NCBI GenBank assembly: GCA_028819675.1
Contig: JAPPKT010000461.1
Coordinates: 1-9,454, forward strand
DNA: 9,454 bases
Source of the DNA: Caldilineaceae bacterium
Lineage (GTDB): Bacteria; Chloroflexota; Anaerolineae; Caldilineales; Caldilineaceae
Direction: 5' to 3'
The stretch's first letter is position 1; each line of letters opens with the position of its first letter. Below, piece after piece: positions 6,868-9,454 of the stretch. Made by a program: the position numbers and the translations under genes. A model generated the notes under the pieces. That model worked only from the letters and a program-made list of their open reading frames with translations. It had not been told where the DNA came from and searched no databases.

Positions 6868-7770
6868 TCAGACCATTGCCCGCGTCGCCAGCCCAGGAAT
6901 CACGCCAAGCGCCTGGCATGCGAGCGCACCGCAGCGGTTGGCAAACGCAACCGCCTCCCCAAGGTCCTTCCCTTCAGCCAGCGCCACCGCGAGCCCCGCG
7001 TTGAAGGCATCCCCCGCGCCTGTCGTATCCACAACCTCAACCGAAACGCCTGGTACCTCCTCCTGCCCGTCCTCGGTCAGAATGAGAGCGCCCTTCTCTC
7101 CCATCGTGACGATCAAGTTGCCAACCCCGCGGGCGCGCAGGTGTCCGGCCAGTTCGACGGTGTCAGAAGGATCGTCGGGTGCCAGGCCGAGGAGAATGCG
7201 CAACTCGGTCTCGTTCGGTGACAGGTAGTCGACGTTCCGCAGGACGCTCTCGTCAAGAGCCGTGGCCGGCGCCGGATTGAGGATCGTTCGCACGCCGTGC
7301 TTCTTGCCCAGCGCCATCGCCCGCGCCGCCGCCGCCACCGGAATCTCCAGAACCGACATCACCACGTCGCTGCCGGCAATCTGCTCTTCGACCCGGTCGA
7401 CGAACGCCCCGTCCATCAGCTCGTTCGCGCCCATGTCGAGAATAATACCGTTCTCACCTTCGGGATTCAGAATGATGAAACCGACGCCCGTGGCCATTTC
7501 CTCTGTCCGCTGCAGGTAGGTCGTGTCGACCCCTTCCTCGGCGTATAGGTCGATAGCGATCTCCCCCAGCCTGTCATCGCCGATGATACCGGCGAAGTGG
7601 GCCTGCGCGCCCAGCCGGGCCACGCCAACCGCTTGGTTCGAGCCCTTGCCGCCCGGCCCCATGTCAAAGTCTGAACCGACCAGCGTCTCGCCAAAGACCG
7701 GCATGCGCTGCGTCCGCAGGGTCATGCCCACGGCGAAGCTGCCGACAACGGTGATTACGGGCTTGGTCAT
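6868..7770 (-). CDS. Ribokinase-like PfkB-family sugar kinase
   Basis: 300 residues, close to the roughly 309 of E. coli RbsK. It should phosphorylate a sugar using ATP in the cytoplasm. Family signatures are GPGGKGSNQAVGVARLGA (38-55, PfkB signature 1), the NETE Mg/phosphate motif (186-189), and DTTGAGDAFNAGLA (248-261, signature 2) with catalytic base D254. The sugar-contacting Glu of MSVLEIP (E142) and the GGKGxN loop are kept. However, the N-terminal segment that reads GSINAD in E. coli RbsK reads GSFAVG here (10-15). The following stretch to the shared GET has the same length in both proteins, so the Asn and Asp that contact ribose are replaced by Ala and Gly. The substrate may therefore not be ribose. 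The start ATG is preceded by GAGAG about 10 bases upstream. The gene lies 53 bases after the ferritin-like gene on the same strand and probably shares its transcript. Confidence 0.92.
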   Translation of the reverse strand: MTKPVITVVGSFAVGMTLRTQRMPVFGETLVGSDFDMGPGGKGSNQAVGVARLGAQAHFAGIIGDDRLGEIAIDLYAEEGVDTTYLQRTEEMATGVGFIILNPEGENGIILDMGANELMDGAFVDRVEEQIAGSDVVMSVLEIPVAAAARAMALGKKHGVRTILNPAPATALDESVLRNVDYLSPNETELRILLGLAPDDPSDTVELAGHLRARGVGNLIVTMGEKGALILTEDGQEEVPGVSVEVVDTTGAGDAFNAGLAVALAEGKDLGEAVAFANRCGALACQALGVIPGLATRAMV

Positions 7771-7823
7771 CGGTGGGTCTCTCTTTCGCTGTCTGGAGTC
7801 TTTTGTCGGGGAGCTACTGCGCC

Positions 7824-9173
7824 TCAGCTGGGATGGGCTGCCTGGGCCGGCTCATTCAGGCCGATTTCCCCTGCTTTGGCGATCATGGCGTCTGCAACCT
7901 CACGAATTTCAGCCCGTTCGGCGTCGGTGGCCGCGGCGATCTCCTCCGCGACCAGCTCGTCACAGCGCCGGTGCAGGCCGTCCATGTCGGGGATGCGGTC
8001 GGGGAACTTCTCGTGGAGTGCCGTGTGCCAGCGCTTTCCATAGGCCGCGTGAATCGTCTCGTCAGCCCAGTCAAACTCCATGTCGTGCTGGCTCATCCTG
8101 TCCTGGTACTGCGCGAAGGCTTCCGCCCGCTTGACCTTGTTGCCGATATTCTTGGTCTCGAAGTAGTGAAGCATACCCAGACGAATGATCGGCTCCTGCC
8201 CGGCCGCGCTGTCATAGATGTAGCTGCCCAGCGGCATCTCGTCCAGTGCAAAGCCCCAGGCGCGCAGCCGCTCGTAGCCCATCAGCACGTGGCGGCTCTC
8301 GTCGTAAGTCCAGCGCGCGGCGTCGTAGATGTATTCCCAATCGAGGTCGTCGGCGAAAGCGTGCAAGATGGCGCCGCCCGTTTCCACCGCCCACACTTCG
8401 TTCAGGTGACTGACGCCACTGCGCAACTGCAGGTTGATCCCCTCACCGTAAGCAAAGTTGGGATCGATGATATCGGGCCAGTAGTAGTGACAGAGATGGA
8501 AGCGGGGATCCCGCGCCGGTACTTCGGCCAGCTTGAAAGGGCGGCGCCCTGGTAATTCGCACGGTGAGGGCGCCGCGTGAGGCGCCTCCAGCGTCAATCC
8601 TCCCACCTGTTCCAACCGTTCCGCCAAGGCCGCGGCCCAGCCCTCCGCTTCCTGTCTATGTTCAGGATCAGACCCGGCCAGCGCTTCCGCCCGACCCTCC
8701 AGCCACGTGATCTGCGCCTCTTTCTCCTCGATCGCCAGATTGAGAGCACGCAGAATCGGCCCGTCGCTGAGGTCGTCTGCACAGTCGACGTAACTGCGGT
8801 AGGCTGACAACAGGGCGGGCTTAAAGACTTGAGCAAGCGCGAGGATGAAAGCCTGCGCGCTCGGCGCGTGAATCGACTCGTCGAATACCTCGACCAAAGG
8901 CGCATCTTCACCGATTTCCAGCATCCGCCTCGGATATCGCAGCTCGAATACCCGCTCGCGCAGTGCGTGCGCCGTCAGCGTATCCTGCCACGTGAAACGC
9001 GGCAGCGTCATCTTCGCCTCCAGCGCGGCAATACCGGCCAGCCAGCCCGACTGGCTGACGATCAAGGACCGCTCGCACCGGTAGAAGCGTTTGAGAATGG
9101 TCGCCGCGTCCAGGCGCAGAAAACGTGCGCGGGAGTGCTCCCCAGGCAGATAGCGATTATTGTTGACAGTCAT
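7824..9173 (-). CDS. Ferritin-like (possible di-iron) protein
   Basis: 449 residues, almost entirely helical, without signal peptide or membrane helix. The C-terminal half carries a complete ferritin-like ligand pattern spaced over four helices: E264 (VETGGAILHAF), E292-S-R-H295 (YDESRHVLMGY), E339 (HYFETKNIG) and E372-T-I-H375 (WADETIHAAYG). This is the E / ExxH / E / ExxH arrangement that binds two metal ions in ferritin-like carboxylate proteins. Helices near 22-52, 60-79, 102-129 and 136-164 in the N-terminal half look like a second bundle without the full ligand set, so the protein may be a tandem or pseudo-duplicated fold. It resembles 'ferritin-like domain'/DUF455-type proteins of unknown role, but I cannot confirm the exact family. 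It lies between a sugar ABC permease gene (57 bases upstream) and a kinase gene (53 bases downstream), so an oxidase or oxygenase step on the imported compound is conceivable (inference). Iron storage is less likely given the length and context. Confidence 0.8.
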   Translation of the reverse strand: MTVNNNRYLPGEHSRARFLRLDAATILKRFYRCERSLIVSQSGWLAGIAALEAKMTLPRFTWQDTLTAHALRERVFELRYPRRMLEIGEDAPLVEVFDESIHAPSAQAFILALAQVFKPALLSAYRSYVDCADDLSDGPILRALNLAIEEKEAQITWLEGRAEALAGSDPEHRQEAEGWAAALAERLEQVGGLTLEAPHAAPSPCELPGRRPFKLAEVPARDPRFHLCHYYWPDIIDPNFAYGEGINLQLRSGVSHLNEVWAVETGGAILHAFADDLDWEYIYDAARWTYDESRHVLMGYERLRAWGFALDEMPLGSYIYDSAAGQEPIIRLGMLHYFETKNIGNKVKRAEAFAQYQDRMSQHDMEFDWADETIHAAYGKRWHTALHEKFPDRIPDMDGLHRRCDELVAEEIAAATDAERAEIREVADAMIAKAGEIGLNEPAQAAHPS

Positions 9174-9230
9174 GGTTCCACTCTTAACTATTGTTTTTTT
9201 GCAAAATAGGAAAGCCTCACTCTGCCCCTC

Positions 9231-9454
9231 CTACCCCTTGACCGCACCCGCCGTAAGCCCGCTGATCATGTAGCGCTGCAGGAACAGGAAGAAAATCAGG
9301 CCCGGCACAATGATCAGTACAGCCATCGCCATGATGTTACCCCATACCACCGAGCCGGCAATGCCGACAAAGAAGTTGATGCCCACCGAGAGCGGGTATT
9401 TTTCCTGGTCCTTCATCATCGTCAGCGCAAACATGAACTCCTGCCACGCGATCG
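9231..9454 (-). CDS. Carbohydrate ABC transporter permease, MalG type (partial, N-terminus missing)
   Basis: C-terminal 73 residues of an inner-membrane permease of the CUT1 sugar-importer class; the gene enters from the right edge and stops with TAG (minus strand) at 9231-9233. The visible part starts IAWQEFMFALTMM, matching the 'W-NEFLFAL' segment of MalG-like permeases. It continues through a membrane helix (about MAMAVLIIVPGLIFFLFLQ) and ends with QRYMISGLTAGAVKG, the near-universal C-terminus of this family. It belongs to a different transporter class from the family-5 importer at the left of the window. The remaining components (MalF-type permease, sugar-binding protein) are probably encoded further right. 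It appears to lead the operon segment that continues into the ferritin-like and kinase genes. Confidence 0.95.
   Translation of the reverse strand, partial: IAWQEFMFALTMMKDQEKYPLSVGINFFVGIAGSVVWGNIMAMAVLIIVPGLIFFLFLQRYMISGLTAGAVKG

Noticed and set aside
7773..8555. 260-residue open frame on the plus strand opposite the ferritin-like gene
   Set aside because: No recognisable motif. The opposite strand codes for a protein with ordered ferritin-like ligand motifs, so this is an antisense shadow in GC-rich DNA.
9188..9209. A/T-rich inverted repeat (CTATT ... AATAG with a TTTTGCAAAA core) between the MalG-type and ferritin-like genes
   Set aside because: Only 5 outer pairs and a short palindrome in an A/T-rich gap; too weak to call a terminator or an operator.

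Overview
The window is GC-rich, gene-dense bacterial chromosomal DNA. It holds nine protein-coding genes, two of them cut by the window edges. No stretch over 300 bases lacks a gene, and I saw no rRNA, tRNA, CRISPR array, transposase or integrase. The mix of a family-5 (Dpp/Opp-type) transporter, cytoplasmic glycan-active-looking proteins, a ribokinase-like kinase and a MalG-type sugar permease suggests a heterotrophic, carbohydrate-scavenging bacterium. Chloroflexota (Caldilinea/Anaerolineae-like) would fit, but that is a low-confidence guess from general gene style, not from a marker gene.

Left part, plus strand (1-6037): a probable operon runs substrate-binding protein (partial), Dpp/OppB-type permease, Dpp/OppC-type permease, a 582-residue putative TIM-barrel glycoside-hydrolase-like protein, and a 384-residue Asp-box (BNR/sialidase-like) protein. 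A perfect-looking 13-bp hairpin sits between the binding-protein gene and the first permease gene. Neither putative hydrolase shows an export signal. The simplest reading is uptake of an oligomeric ligand by the ABC transporter followed by processing in the cytoplasm. The substrate cannot be read from the sequence.

Middle (6038-6867): a single plus-strand class I SAM-dependent methyltransferase gene has a strong ribosome binding site, clearly lower GC than its neighbours and its own 116-base leader. That leader contains three copies of a 7-mer. The gene ends 54 bases from the convergent minus-strand operon and looks like an independently acquired or independently regulated gene.

Right part, minus strand (6868-9454): read in transcription order, the genes are the C-terminal end of a MalG-type (CUT1) carbohydrate ABC permease, a 449-residue ferritin-like protein with a complete E / ExxH / E / ExxH set of potential di-iron ligands, and a ribokinase-like PfkB kinase. 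The kinase keeps its catalytic and ATP-site motifs but lacks the usual N-terminal sugar-contact residues. Gaps of 57 and 53 bases support co-transcription. A di-iron-type protein between a sugar permease and a sugar kinase, and the altered sugar pocket, are the two most interesting points. Together they hint at a non-standard sugar or sugar-like substrate.
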